Positions 9,102 through 19,537 of a stretch of 64,000 bases of DNA are shown here, in pieces. Below the pieces are notes generated by a model. The model worked only from the letters and a program-made list of their open reading frames with translations, ran no database searches and was not told the origin of the DNA. Both the position numbers and the translations under genes were made by a program. Source of the DNA: DATATJ01 sp963789075. GTDB lineage: Bacteria; Acidobacteriota; Vicinamibacteria; Vicinamibacterales; CAVVIG01. The stretch is taken from the NCBI GenBank assembly GCA_963789075.1, contig CAWBJQ010000012.1:1-64000 (forward strand), in the 5' to 3' direction. Every line of letters begins with the position of its first letter. Position 1 is the first letter of the stretch.

Positions 9102-11863
9102 ATGAGACGTATCGTCAAGTTCGTCGTCGTCGCGCTTCTGCTGTTGGCCGCAACGACGTCGGTCACCCCTGTTTACGCCCAGACGTTTTCCGGGACGATC
9201 ACGGGCGTCGTCAAGGACGATCAAGGCGGCGTGCTGCCCGGCGTGTCGGTGACGCTCACCGGAAAGACCGGCGCGAAGATCGGTCACGACCGATAGCGAG
9301 CGGAACCTATCGCTTCCCGGCCGTGGACCCGGGGATCTACGAGGTATCAGCCGAACTGGCCGGCTTCCGGCCCTCGCGTCAAGGTGCGATCAACGTCACC
9401 GTCGGCTCGACGCTCAGACGTCGAGCTGACGCTGCAGGTCGGCGGCGCTGACCGAGGCGTCAGCGTTGTCGCCGAAACGCCGCGGTCGTCGATACCAAGA
9501 GCAGTGCGACGCAGACCGACCTGTCGCAGGATCTGCTGACAACGCGCCGATCACCCGCACGGCGATCAACGTGTTCAACGTGATGCCTGGCGCCAACAGC
9601 AACTCTGTGTACGGCGGCGAGTCGAGCTCGTCGAACGCGCTGCTGATCGACGGCGTCGACACGCGCGATCCCGGAGAGCGGCACCGCCTGGACGTTCTAC
9701 AACTACAACATCGTGCAGGAAGTCCAGATCCAGGGGCTCGGCGCGCCGGCCGAATACGGCGGGTTCACCGGCGCGGTCGTCAACACCATCACGAAATCGG
9801 GCGGCAACCGTTACTCAGGCCTGTTCGACTATCATCGGCAGCAACAGCGGCCTGAACGCAACAACATCACGTCGTCGATCGCGGCCGCCAATCCGTCGCT
9901 GGCGTCAGCCCGCGATCACGAAGAAGTTCGTCGGATTTCACGACGCAGATCGGTGGTCCGATCAAGGCGGACAAGCTGTTCTTCTTCCTGAGCGCGCAGC
10001 GCTTCCAGCTCGACACCGATCCCAGCGGTCCGGTGACGAACAACCATCAGGTGAGCCCGCGCTTCAACGTCAAGCTCACGTGGCAGCCGACGCCGAACGA
10101 CAACTACATGGTGTCGCTGCAGTACGACGGCTACAACATCATCGGCCGCGCGGGCGTCTCGGCGCTGCTCGCGACCGACGCGCTCACCAACCGCGAAGAC
10201 GCGCCGGAAGTCGTCTGGCTCGGCCAGTGGCGGCACATCTTCAGCTCGCAGACGTTTGCCGAGGTGAAGTACACCGGCTGGTGGGGTTACTACGATCTGA
10301 ACCCGGAGGTGAACAAGCCGGGACACTTCGACGGCGCGACCGGCCAGTACTCGATCTCGCAGGGCTGGCACTACTACGCCGATCGCAGCCGCGATCAGGT
10401 GAATGCGTCGATTTCGCACTACGCCGACAAGTTCGGCAAGCACGAGCTGAAGTTCGGCGCCGAGTTCGAGCACAGCAAGGTGCGCAACCGGTACGGCTAC
10501 GCGAGCAATGCGAATTTTCCGCAACGGCGTCTACTACTACGACTACGGCGGCGCGCCGTATCAGGCCTACAGCTACGGCTACGACGTGTCGGCGACCAAC
10601 AACCGCACGAGCGCGTTCGCGCAGGACTCCTGGAAGATCGGCGATCGGCTGACGATCAATCCCGGCCTGCGTCTCGACACGATCCGCGGATCGAACCCGA
10701 CGGTCGGTCAGGTCTACAGCGACCAACAACCTAGCGCCGCGCATCGGCTTCGCGTGGGACGTGACTGGCAACTACAGCACAGTCGTCAAAGGCGCGTACA
10801 GTCAGTACTACGAAGGTGCGATGGCATCGGTGTTCGAACGCGCGGTGCCCGGCGTATTCCCGAAGCTGACCTACGACGTCACCGGGCCGCAACCGGTGCT
10901 CATCGACACGATCAACACGCCGATCTACAAGATAGATCCGAACATCAAGCATCCGCGCGTGGACGAAGTGTATGGGGCGCTCGAACGGGCGCTGGGCGGC
11001 TCGATGCGGCTGACGTTCACGGGGATCTATCGAGAGAACAAGAACTTCATCAACTCGATCAGTCCGAACGCGACGTGGACGCCGGTGACCGTGACCAACG
11101 ATCTGACCGACTCGCCGCTCACGCTGTACAAGTGGGCGAACCGCGCTGCCACGCAGTCCGATTACCTGATTACCAACGTCAACGGCTATCAGTACCGCGA
11201 TCCGAGCGGCAATGTGATCGGCACGGCGAATCCGTTCCGCAAGTATAAAGCGTTCATGGCGGTGCTCAACAAGCGTCTGAGCAACCGGTGGACGGCGCAG
11301 GTGTCGTACGTGCTATCGGAAGCGACCGGCACTGTGGACAACACCAGCGACGCGCAGGTGAGCAGCCGCCAGTTCGAGACGCCGGTGCTGGCGTTCGTCA
11401 ACGTCAACGGGCACGCTCACCAACGATCGCACGCACGAGTTCAAGGTGCTCGGCAGCTACACGATTCCGGTGATCGACGTGTCGACCAATGCGTACTGGC
11501 ACATGATCAGCGGGCGGACCTTCACGCCGTTCCAGCAGTACCTCCTCGAGCGTCCTGGGGCTGTCCGGACAATCGAGCACGTATCGGCGTCCGCTGCTCG
11601 AGGCGCGAGGCTCGGAGCGGAATCCTCCGGAGCGGATCGTCGATCTCAGCTTCGAGAAGATCATCCCGCTTCGGTGGACGGAACCGCCTCGGGGTTTACA
11701 TGCAGGTGCTGAACACGTTCAACGCCAGCACGATCACGGCGACGCAGAATCGCGTGCCCAGCGTCTCCATTGCCGGGATCCTGACGAGTCCGTGCTGTAC
11801 GGTGCGCCGGGCACCATTTTCGCCCCACGGCAGATCAACTTCGGCGCGCGCTGGAGTTTCTAA
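9102..11863 (+). CDS. TonB-dependent receptor, Oar-like, with carboxypeptidase-regulatory domain (1), frameshifted
   Basis: Outer-membrane beta-barrel of the Oar/carboxypeptidase-regulatory type. Signal peptide MRRIVKFVVVALLLLAAT...VYAQ, then TITGVVKDDQGGVLPGVSV (CarboxypepD_reg-like), a plug region with the conserved stretch EVQIQGLGAPAEYGGFTGAV and NTITKSGGNRYSG, then aromatic barrel strands. It ends in INFGARWSF, with a terminal aromatic residue as expected for BAM recognition, stop at 11863. Frame breaks lie near 9280, 9400, 9540, 9665, 9910, 10505, 10735, 11410 and 11560-11700. Start ATG 9102 follows gaggaga. Substrate unknown. Confidence 0.88.
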
Positions 11864-11865
11864 GC

Positions 11866-11936
11866 CGGGCAGGTGGGCGGGCTGGGCAGGTGAGGCAGGC
11901 TACGGCCTCATCCGCCCCACCAGCCCCACCTGCCAC
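11866..11936. repeat. G-rich / C-rich intergenic palindrome
   Basis: Left arm ggcaggtgggcgggctggg and right arm ccccaccagccccacctgcc are near reverse complements. It follows the receptor stop at 11863 directly and could act as a 3' hairpin, but no T run follows. Confidence 0.6.
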
Positions 11937-11948
11937 TACAGTCAACAA

Positions 11949-12836
11949 GTGTCCGTGATCGACCCATTCGTGCCCCTCGAGCAGACACGCGTGAAGTCGT
12001 CGAGCTGAAGACAGATCAAGATCGACGCAGCCGGAGCTGACGACCGCCGTCGACATGCAGATGGCGCTCGTCGACATGCAGCGCCGCGTGCAGTCGCGCG
12101 TGCCGCTGCCGTCGGCTTCAGGCCGACCGCCGACTGGCTCGAGGCGCAGCAGCGCGCCGGGCGTCCGCTCGTCCGCTTCGACGACATCCCGCTCGATTGG
12201 ACCGATTTCCGGCTGACGTTCCGGCAGACCGCCGACATCCTGCGTCGCTTCGACGCGCATCGACGCGACCGAGCACGAACAGCTCCTCGCGCTCGGACGC
12301 GACGGCAACGCCCTCGAACCGCTGGTCCGCCGCTGGTACACCGCCACGTCGGGCGTCGACGGTCCCGGCGCCGACGATCCGCGGGAGCCGGGCGCCGGAG
12401 GGAGCGCCGGCGAGCCTCGATCAGGTGCTCGTGCTCGCGATCCGCCCGTTTCTCGCGCGCTGCGCCGAGGCGTTGATGCCGCGCGCGGAGCTGCAGGTGT
12501 GGGCACACGGCCACTGCCCGTGTCTGCGGCTGGGAGCCGGACTTCGCGGTGATCCTGCCAAACGCGCGAGCGCCGGCTGATCTGCGGCCGCTGCGTGGCG
12601 CAGTGGGCGTGCGGGCGCGCTGACGTGCCCCTTCTGCGCGAACGACGATCGCGCGCTGATTACGTCGTTCGCGACGCGCGACGGCCGGTACCGCGTCTAC
12701 GCGTGCGACGTCTGCCGGCGGTACCTGAAGGCGTATGACGCGACGCCATGCGGCGCGCCCGGTGATGGTGGCCGTGGATTCGATTGCGACGCTGCCGCTG
12801 GACGCGGCCGCGATGCAGCGCGGTTACGTCGGATAG
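11949..12836 (+). CDS. fdhE: FdhE-like formate dehydrogenase accessory protein, frameshifted
   Basis: FdhE proteins bind iron through paired CxxC motifs and help maturation of respiratory formate dehydrogenase. The frames read DPFVPLEQTRVK, WLEAQQRAGRPLVRFDDIPLDW, FRQTADILRRFDA and, in the C-terminal zinc-ribbon-like half, HGHCPVCGW, LICGRCVAQW, PFCANDDRALI and YRVYACDVCRRYLKAYDA; the final frame ends GYVG and stops at 12836. Four CxxC pairs in this order are typical of FdhE. Breaks near 12010, 12120, 12265, 12410, 12510, 12590 and 12740. No formate dehydrogenase subunit lies in this window, so it is an orphan here. Start GTG 11949 is a best guess. Confidence 0.75.
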
Positions 12837-12844
12837 AGACGATC

Positions 12845-12909
12845 AACGCAGAAACCGCTGAGCTCGCAGAGAGAAGAACGTCGGCTCTGCGGCCTTCGGC
12901 GTGTTCTGC
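12845..12909. repeat. AACGCAGA-type palindrome
   Basis: Left arm aacgcagaaaccgctgag and right arm ctctgcggccttcggcgtg...ttctgc form an imperfect hairpin between two convergent genes. The same family occurs at 33390-33458 and, as a remnant, inside a gene at 20203-20345. Confidence 0.65.
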
Positions 12910-12923
12910 CTCGATCGTCCTGA

Positions 12924-13997
12924 TCAGTTCTGCGGTTGCGGTTTCGCGACGAACAGCGTCGGGGCTTTCGACGTCACCCAGTTGAAGAGGTTCCGCGACT
13001 CCATGAAGCGGCCCGCGTTCGAGCGCGCGCCGAGGACGACCACCGCGACGCTGTGCCGTGCTTTGCGGGAGACGCAGGAGCGTCGCCAGGCAGTAGCCCG
13101 CTTTCGAGATGAAGCCGGTCTTTCCCGCCCGCACGTCGACATCGTCCGGCACGGAGCAGGTGATTGGTGCTGTGGAAGGTGATCGCGCGCTTGCCGCTGT
13201 ACACCGTGTATTCCGGCGTCCGCATGATCGACGAGATGCGTTCGTCCTCCGACGCGTGCGTGATGAGGCGCGCCATGTCGTAGGCCGACGACACGTTCTC
13301 GGAGAGCAGCCCGGACGGATCCGCGTAGTGCGTCGACTCGAGGCCGAGCTCGGCCGCCTTCTCGTTCATCCGGCTGATGAAGCCCGTCCGAGCCGTACGG
13401 CGACACGCGCGCCAGCGCGCGGGCGGCCGCGTTGTCGGACGCGATCAGCAGCAGGTGCAGCAGATCGTCGGTCGTGACGTGGTCGTTCGCGTGCAGGTGC
13501 GTCGTGGACGCCTGGAAGACGTCGCTATGGACGATGGTGACCGGCTGCGTGAGGTCGGGGTTGTTCTCGAGAAACACCGTCGCGGTCATCACCTTGGTGA
13601 TGCTGGCGATCGAGCGCTGCGTCTGCGAGTTCTCTTCCCAGAGCACTTCGTTGGTCTCCGGGTCGTAGATGATGGCGGCGGCGGCGCGCAGATCGGGCAC
13701 GAGATCGCCGCTCGCCGTCGACTTTGTAGCGCGGCAGCGCCGTATTGGCGATCTCGCGCGCCATGGCGACAGCGCGGGCACGGGCCAGCTTGGCCTTCCG
13801 GGTCTGCGATCGTTCGGCCGAATACAGCGGCGCACGCTTCGTCGCGCTGGCGCGGCGCACGGTCGCCGTGGTCGTCGTGGTCGACTTGGCGGTCTTCGGG
13901 TGGTGCTTGACGGCAGCGCTAGCCGGCGTGGCGCCGAAACTGACGAGGCCGGCGAGCGCAAGTGGACCGATCCAGAAGAAGGGCTGTTCTGCTCAAC
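12924..13997 (-). CDS. D-alanyl-D-alanine carboxypeptidase (peptidase S11, PBP5/6-like), frameshifted
   Basis: Periplasmic penicillin-binding enzyme that trims the terminal D-Ala of muropeptides. All three active-site motifs are visible: SIASITKVM (SxxK), the ASDNAAARALA block (SxN-type) and RAGKTGFISKAGYCLA (KTG). Between them read MNEKAAELGLESTHYADPSGL and MARLITHASEDERI. The N-terminus, in a shifted frame, gives a signal peptide FFWIGPLALAGLVSFGATPASA followed by a Thr/Lys-rich linker. I place the start at TTG 13997; the exact start is uncertain because a break lies inside the signal region. The C-terminus (LFNWVTSKAPTLFVAKPQPQN) is normal for the family. Confidence 0.88.
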   Translation of the reverse strand, partial: VEQNSPSSGSVHLRSPASSVSAPRRLALPSSTTRRPPSRPRRPRRPCAAPARRSVRRCIRPNDRRPGRPSWPVPALSPWRARSPIRRCRATKSTASGDLVPDLRAAAAIIYDPETNEVLWEENSQTQRSIASITKVMTATVFLENNPDLTQPVTIVHSDVFQASTTHLHANDHVTTDDLLHLLLIASDNAAARALARVSPYGSDGLHQPDEREGGRARPRVDALRGSVRAALRERVVGLRHGAPHHARVGGRTHLVDHADAGIHGVQRQARDHLPQHQSPAPCRTMSTCGRERPASSRKRATAWRRSCVSRKARHSVAVVVLGARSNAGRFMESRNLFNWVTSKAPTLFVAKPQPQN

Positions 13998-14224
13998 TGG
14001 TGTGACCCGTGTCTGTAAATGGTTGTTCGAACGCGGCGATTATAGCAGACAATTCATAGACCGCAAGGGGATTATCGGCCGCCAACCTCAAACCGCTTAC
14101 GGCCGCGGACATCACCTCGGCCCTTACCAACTTCGTGCCACAATGGCGCGCCGCGGCGCGGCCCGACAACAGCCCCATATTCGGACTTATCGGCGCGAAC
14201 GTCGCCGGCAAACAGGAGACATCC

Positions 14225-14761
14225 ATGACACCGCGTGAACTGGAGGAATACAGTGCCCTGCGCGCCACGATCCGCCAACGCGGGACCGCCCGCGTCTGGA
14301 TTCTCGTCGCCGGGCTCACCGCCTGGAGCGCCGAGGCGATCGCCCTGGCCGTGCTCGGTCCGCCGCCCGCCGTGTCCCTGCTTCCGCTGCTCGTCCTCGC
14401 GGTGACGTTCGAGGCGGCGTTTGCCCTGCACATCGGCGTCGAGCGCATCGGCCGCTACATCCAGGTCTTCCACGAGACGACCCGGTGAGCCCGCGACGTG
14501 GGAAGGCGTGGCGATGAGGTTCGGTCGATCCGCCGCGCGGCACGGCGACCGACCCGCTCTGTGCCGCGCAGTTCGCGCTCGCGGCGGTGCTCAATTTCGC
14601 GCCGGTTCTGCTGGCGGCGCCGGTGCCCGTCGAAGGCCTGGTGATCGGCGGCGCGCATCTGGCGTTTCTCGCGCGGCTCGTGATCGGGTCGACGTGCAGC
14701 CGCCGGCCAGCGCGTCGCCGATCTGGCGCGGTTTCAGGAGATGAAAAATGCGTCAGCGTAA
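14225..14761 (+). CDS. Conserved multi-helix membrane protein, unknown function, frameshifted
   Basis: Start ATG 14225 follows aggaga. The first 87 residues are open and hold two helices (VWILVAGLTAWSAEAIALAVLG and SLLPLLVLAVTFEAAFAL); the intact frame stops at 14488. Across that stop, other frames continue with ATWEGVAMRFG, then a hydrophobic stretch FALAAVLNFAPVLLAAPVPVEGLV and LAFLARLVI, ending AGQRVADLARFQEMKNASA with TAA at 14761. One to three extra bases would restore about 175 residues. The topology suggests four helices with short loops. No family recognised. Confidence 0.6.
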
Positions 14762-14763
14762 TT

Positions 14764-14839
14764 TTCATCACGAGTCACGAAGAACGACGGACGGATCATC
14801 GCTGAGCTGACGTCGTGTCTCCGTTCTTCGTGATGAAGA
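14764..14839. repeat. CACGAAG-type palindromic repeat
   Basis: Left arm ttcatcacgagtcacgaagaacg, right arm ccgttcttcgtgatgaag. It lies between convergent genes and starts just past the TAA at 14761. Same family as the element at 1943-2040. Confidence 0.75.
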
Positions 14840-14867
14840 TGCCGAAGTGATGACCCGGCGTTGACGT

Positions 14868-16138
14868 CTACTTCTGCGCGAGCGCGATCGTCAGCAGCAG
14901 CGCGTTCTGCGTGCCCATCCACGAATCGGTCGTGTCGAACGATTCGCTCAGCGCGTGCGCGTCGGTGCCGCGGCCGCCGCCGCCGATCGTAATCGACGGG
15001 AATGCCTCAGGCTCATGGGCACGTTCGAGTCGGTCGATCCTTCGCCCACGGCCCACCGGGAAGCCGAGCGCCTTGCCGACCGCCAGCGCCGTCAGGACGA
15101 TCGGCGCATCCTCCGGCGTCGTTGCCGGCCGGCCGATCGCCGACGAGATCCTTGACGACCGTGATCATGCGCGGCGTGCCCCAGCGCTCGTTTTCCTCGA
15201 CCACCGCCGAGTCCACCGCCTTGTGAAAGTTCGCGTCGACCGACGCGAGCGACGCGCGGATCCGACGATCGCATGTCCACTTCCATCCAGCCCTCGAACG
15301 GAATCGAGTTCACCGAGGTGCCGCCGCCGACGCGCCCGACGTTGAACGTGGTCTTCGGCTCTGTCGGCACCTGGAACTCGGCGATCTTCGCGATGGCCCG
15401 TCCCATCGCGTCGATCGGATTCGCCCGACCGAAGGCGCCGAAGCTGTGTCCGCCGGGCCCTTTGAACGTGACGCGATAGCGATGGCTGCCGACCGCCGAC
15501 GTTGGTCACGCTGAATGCCGGTGCCGTCAATCGACACGAAGCGATCGATCTGCCCCTTCATCGTGTCGTTGAACAGCTGCTTCATGCCGCGCAGATCGCC
15601 GAGGCCTTCCTCGCCGACGTCCGCCACGAACGTGATCGTGCCAGGCGTCTGCACGTTCGCCTGCTTCAGTCGACCGGATGATGCTCGACGAGCACCGCCA
15701 GACCGCGGCAGTCGTCGCCGATGTCCGGGGCCGTGCAGCACCGGGCCTTCGCGCTTCACCTGCACGTCGGTCCCTTCCGGGAAGACGGTGTCGAGGTGCG
15801 CGGCGATCACGAAGTGCGGATGCGGCGCCGCGCCCGGCCGATCGCCGAGCACGTTGCCCGCCTTGTCGACGCGCACGTTCTGGAGACCGAGCTGCTGAAA
15901 CACGTTGTTTCAGCTCGACGCCGCGCGTCGTTTCCTTGAAGGACGGCGCCGGAATTTCACAGAAGCGGATCTGATCTTCGATCGTCTGCGCTTCGCTCGC
16001 CTTCGCCGCATCCAGCGCGGCCTTCACAGCCGGGTCCTTCAGAAGGTCCGGCGCGGCGTCGGGCCGTTCCTGGGCCAGCGCGCCGGTCGCGGCCGCAATG
16101 GTGGCCGCCAGCGTGCACATCATCAGTCGTCGCATCAT
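14868..16138 (-). CDS. Exported M20 family metallopeptidase, frameshifted
   Basis: Zinc exopeptidase of the M20 family (tripeptidase or glutamate-carboxypeptidase-like). Signal peptide MMRRLMMCTLAATIAAATGALAQ. Motifs across frames: IRFCEIPAPSFKE, VIAAHLDTVFPEGT (His and Asp ligands), a GDDCRGLAVL block (bridging Asp), ADVGEEGLGDLRGMKQLF (catalytic and ligand Glu), FKGPGGHSFGAFG (dimerisation domain), NVGRVGGGTSVNSIPFEGWMEVDMRS and the last-ligand block GGGGRGTDAHALSESFDTTDS. About 420 residues when repaired, normal for the family. Breaks near 15000, 15135, 15260, 15500, 15670, 15735 and 15905. Periplasmic localisation suggests peptide scavenging; the true substrate cannot be told. Confidence 0.87.
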
Positions 16139-16223
16139 GACATTCCTCGTGGTTGGATTCGGCCCGCGGTCGGCCGCGCGCTCGATCGTCTACGAACAGC
16201 CAAAGCCCAGATAGGGAACGGCG

Positions 16224-16303
16224 TATTGTATCGGGCCAAACCAGCCTCTAGTCGTTGTATCAGGCTAAACCAGCCTCTAATCGCCTCTAATCGCCTCTAA
16301 TCG
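16224..16303. repeat. Tandem repeat with GCCTCTAATC units
   Basis: Two copies of a roughly 28-base unit (tgtatcgggccaaaccagcc..., tgtatcaggctaaaccagcc...) run into three copies of gcctctaatc. It lies in the 320-base gap upstream of the second TonB receptor. Confidence 0.7.
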
Positions 16304-16350
16304 ACGCATCCTTCCCCAGCGCCCCGCGAATCCAATTAATCGTATGCCGA

Positions 16351-16396
16351 TACTTACCTGCCATGGTTTGTCAAGTAAGGAAGCAAAAAATATCGT
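16351..16396 (+). promoter_or_regulatory. Candidate operator and promoter of TonB receptor 2
   Basis: TTGTCA (16368-16373), 17 bases, then TATCGT (16391-16396) is a plausible but weak sigma-70 pair in an AT-rich stretch, 65 bases before the GTG. The -35 lies inside a quasi-palindrome, tacttacctgcc / atggtttgtcaagta, around a CCATGG centre. A related word (catgagttttgtcaag) occurs at 27165-27180 upstream of another gene. Inferred from sequence only. Confidence 0.35.
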
Positions 16397-16461
16397 CAAA
16401 GGTACGACAAATCCATGTAATGTGTGCGTCATTCAATCGGGATTTCTTCAGGAGGTCACCT

Positions 16462-19441
16462 GTGACACGTACGTTTTCTCGAGTCGTAGCCGCGCTGGCG
16501 CTGCTGCTCGCCGTCGCCGTGCTGCCCGCTGCGGCGCAGACCGGCCAGTCGTTCGGCGAGTTGGTCGGCAAAGTCGTCGACGACCAGGGCGGCGTCCTGC
16601 CCGGCGTCACTGTGACGGTGTCGGGCCCGGCGATGATGGGCACCCAGACGGCGGTAACGGGCTCCAACGGCTTGTACCGCTTTCCGGCCGTCAATTCCGG
16701 CACGTACAAGCTCACGTTCGAGCTCACCGGCTTCGCGCCGCTGATCCGCGACGGAATCGTCGTCCCCGTCCGCCAGACGATCACGGTGGATGCCGCAATG
16801 AAGCTGGCCTCGCTGCAGGAGTCGGTGACCGTCACTGGCGCCTCGCCGACGGTGGACGTCGAGAACACCAAGGTGGGCGCGCGCCTCGATCACGAAACGC
16901 TGACGTCGGTGCCGACCTCGCGCACGATCTTCGGGTCCACAACCGTCCTTCCGGGCATGACGATGGGCCGGCAGGACCCAGGCGGCCTGAACGCCGCGGC
17001 CTCGACCGGCATGGTCGCGCACGGCGCGAGCAGCTACAACTTGAACTATTACGGGGTCACCGCCGACACGCCGCAGAATTACGGCGCGATGTACGTACAT
17101 GGACTTCGGTTCGGCGGAAGAAATCTCGGTCGACACGGCGGCGATGGGCGCCGAAATCGGCGGCGGCGGCGGCGCGAACATCAACGTCGTCCCCAAGAGC
17201 GGCGGCAACCAGCTGAAGGGCGAAGCGATCTACAGCATCACCGGTAAAGGGTATGAGAACTGGCTGACGCCGGGCGCCTCGAATCAGATCACTCCGGAGC
17301 TCCGCGCGCAGGGCATCACCGATCCGACGCTGCAGAAGCTGTACGACGTCAACGCCAATGTGGGCGGTCCCATCTTGAAAGATCGGCTGTGGTATTTCGG
17401 ATCGGTCCGCCAGTACCACACCGTTGAAGCGACCGCGGGCTTCACGACGGTCAACTCGGATGGCAGTTTGACGAACCCGTTCGAATCGAACCTGCGCAAC
17501 TACACGGCGAGCGCGAAATACCAGATCAACAAGAACAATCAGCTCTCGGCCTTCTGGACCTACAACAAGAAGTTCCAACCGCACCGCAACGCCGGCGTCG
17601 CACAGCCGAATCCGATCAACACGCTGAACCAGCAATCGCCAAAGAACCTGATCAACGGCGACTGGACGTCGGTGATGGGCCAGAACACGTTCCTGGAAGT
17701 CTCAGCCAGTTACTTCCACATGCACTGGCCGAGCGACTGGTCGACCGAGTTCTATGGCCTGCCGGCGGCGCAGCAGGATCCGTCGACGTTCAACATCGGG
17801 ACGAGCATCTACATCGACGGCCCAGAACCGACAGGTCAGCGCTTCCGCGATGCCTATCGGCAGCAGACCAACATCGGTGTGACGCGTTACATCGATGGAT
17901 TCCTCGGCGCCAGCCACCAGCTCAAAACCGGATTCGAGACCTGGTGGACGCCGACTGGCACCGACGGCTTCAACATCTTCGATGACGTGCGGCTGCGCGT
18001 GACCGGCCCGGCAGACACCTGCAACGGGGCGGTGAAGACCGGTTGCACACCGGTCGAGGCATTTCTGTACAACACGCCCTTGACGCAGAAAACGAAGATG
18101 CGCAACTTTGCGGGATTCGTCCAGGATCGCGCCACGTACAATCGCTTCACGGTGAATCTCGGCCTGCGCTGGTCGTACTACGATGGCGAGATCCCGGCGC
18201 AAGGCAACGGCGGTGCGGAGTGGGGCGCGGCGTGCGCGGCCTGCAATGTGTCCTTCCCGGATATCAAGACGCCGTACAACTGGAACACGCTGGCGCCCCG
18301 GACGGGCGTCGTGTGGAAGCTCACCGAGGACGGCAAGAACGTCGTCAAAGCGAGCTACAGCCGCTACTACGAAGCGATGTACACCACGGAGTTCAGCAGC
18401 ATCAACGGCAACGGCATCAACACCACTGGCGTGGCCACGTATGCGTGGAACGGCGCATTCCAGGCGAACGGCCTGCCGGTGCTCGGCGCGCTCAAGAGTC
18501 AGTTCGTGCCGAAGTCCAACTCGATCGATCCGAACCTGAAGGATCCGAAGAACGATGAGATCATGTTCGCCTACCAGCGCGAAGTGGCGAGCAACATCTC
18601 GTTCAACGTCGATTACATTCAGCGGTGGTTCAACGACTACACGGTGAACCAGGACTGCTATGGCCTGCCGTGCAGCCAGACCGCCACAACGGCGTATGCG
18701 GCGAACAAGACCATGCTGGACCCCGGGCCGGACAACATCGTCGGTACGGCAGATGACACCACAAAGACGTTCTATAACGTGCTGCCGGCGTATCAGGGCA
18801 AAGACACATTCGTCCACACGAACTGCGGCAACAACGTGTCCGTCAGCTGTACGCAGCGTTACAAGGCGGTGGAGTTATCCGTCGGCAAGCGGATGTCGAA
18901 CCATTGGCAGATGCAGGGGTCGTACGTCTGGTCGCGGCTCGACGGCGATCAAGTCCTCGACTACACGAATCCGAACAACCTCCTGAGCTTCGTTCAGACT
19001 GGGCGTGGCGCCAACGATCAACCGCAGGCGTTCAAACTGCTGGGCAGTTACCAGGCGCCGTACGACATCACGTTCGGCGCGAACTTCCAGTCGCTGATCG
19101 GCCTCCCGGTCGACCGGACCTTGAGCGTCGCTTTGGCACAGGGCACGACGAACGTGCGCGTCGATCAATTGGGCACGTACCGCGCGGATACGCTCAACCT
19201 GTTGTCGCTGCGCGTGGACAAGGGCTTCAGGCTCGGCGGTTCGCGGCGGGCGTCGGTCATCCTCGAACTGCACAATGCGTTGAACACTAACGCCGGCCAG
19301 AGCAACTACGGCACGGCGACGAAGAGCTTCGCCAACGAGGCGGCGTTCCTCGCGGGACAGCTCAACACGTCCTACTTCGGTCGCGTGCAGGAGATTGTTG
19401 CCCCCCGCGTGCTGAAGCTCGGGTTCAGGTTCATCTTCTAG
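16462..19441 (+). CDS. TonB-dependent receptor, Oar-like, with carboxypeptidase-regulatory domain (2)
   Basis: About 990 residues. The GTG at 16462 follows AGGAGGT at 16450-16456, an almost perfect Shine-Dalgarno. Signal peptide ends LLAVAVLPAAAQ. Then GELVGKVVDDQGGVLPGVTV, plug-like SVTVTGASPTVDVENTKVG and SVPTSRTIFGSTTVLPGM, GGGGGANINVVPKSGGNQLKG, and a long barrel ending LGFRFIF with terminal Phe. A single frame break near 17095 separates the plug from the barrel; removing one base makes a continuous reading (MYV-MDFGSAEEISV). A strong terminator follows at 19474. Ligand unknown; this type is abundant in Acidobacteriota and commonly linked to polymer or peptide uptake. Confidence 0.92.
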
Positions 19442-19473
19442 CGGCTTCGTCCGCGCATCGTCGACGTCTTGCT

Positions 19474-19510
19474 GACCGGCGGTCGAGAAATCGGCCGCCG
19501 GTCTTTTTTT
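19474..19510 (+). terminator. Rho-independent terminator after TonB receptor 2
   Basis: Perfect nine-base stem GACCGGCGG / CCGCCGGTC around tcgagaaatcgg, followed by seven T. It lies 33 bases after the receptor stop and before the next start at 19538. Confidence 0.92.
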
Positions 19511-19537
19511 GTAATACACTCCGCACACCTCCAGTCC

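Noticed and set aside
17702..18817. A 371-codon antisense frame under TonB receptor 2
   Set aside because: Same cause: no recognisable motif, no RBS, and the sense strand is clearly coding.
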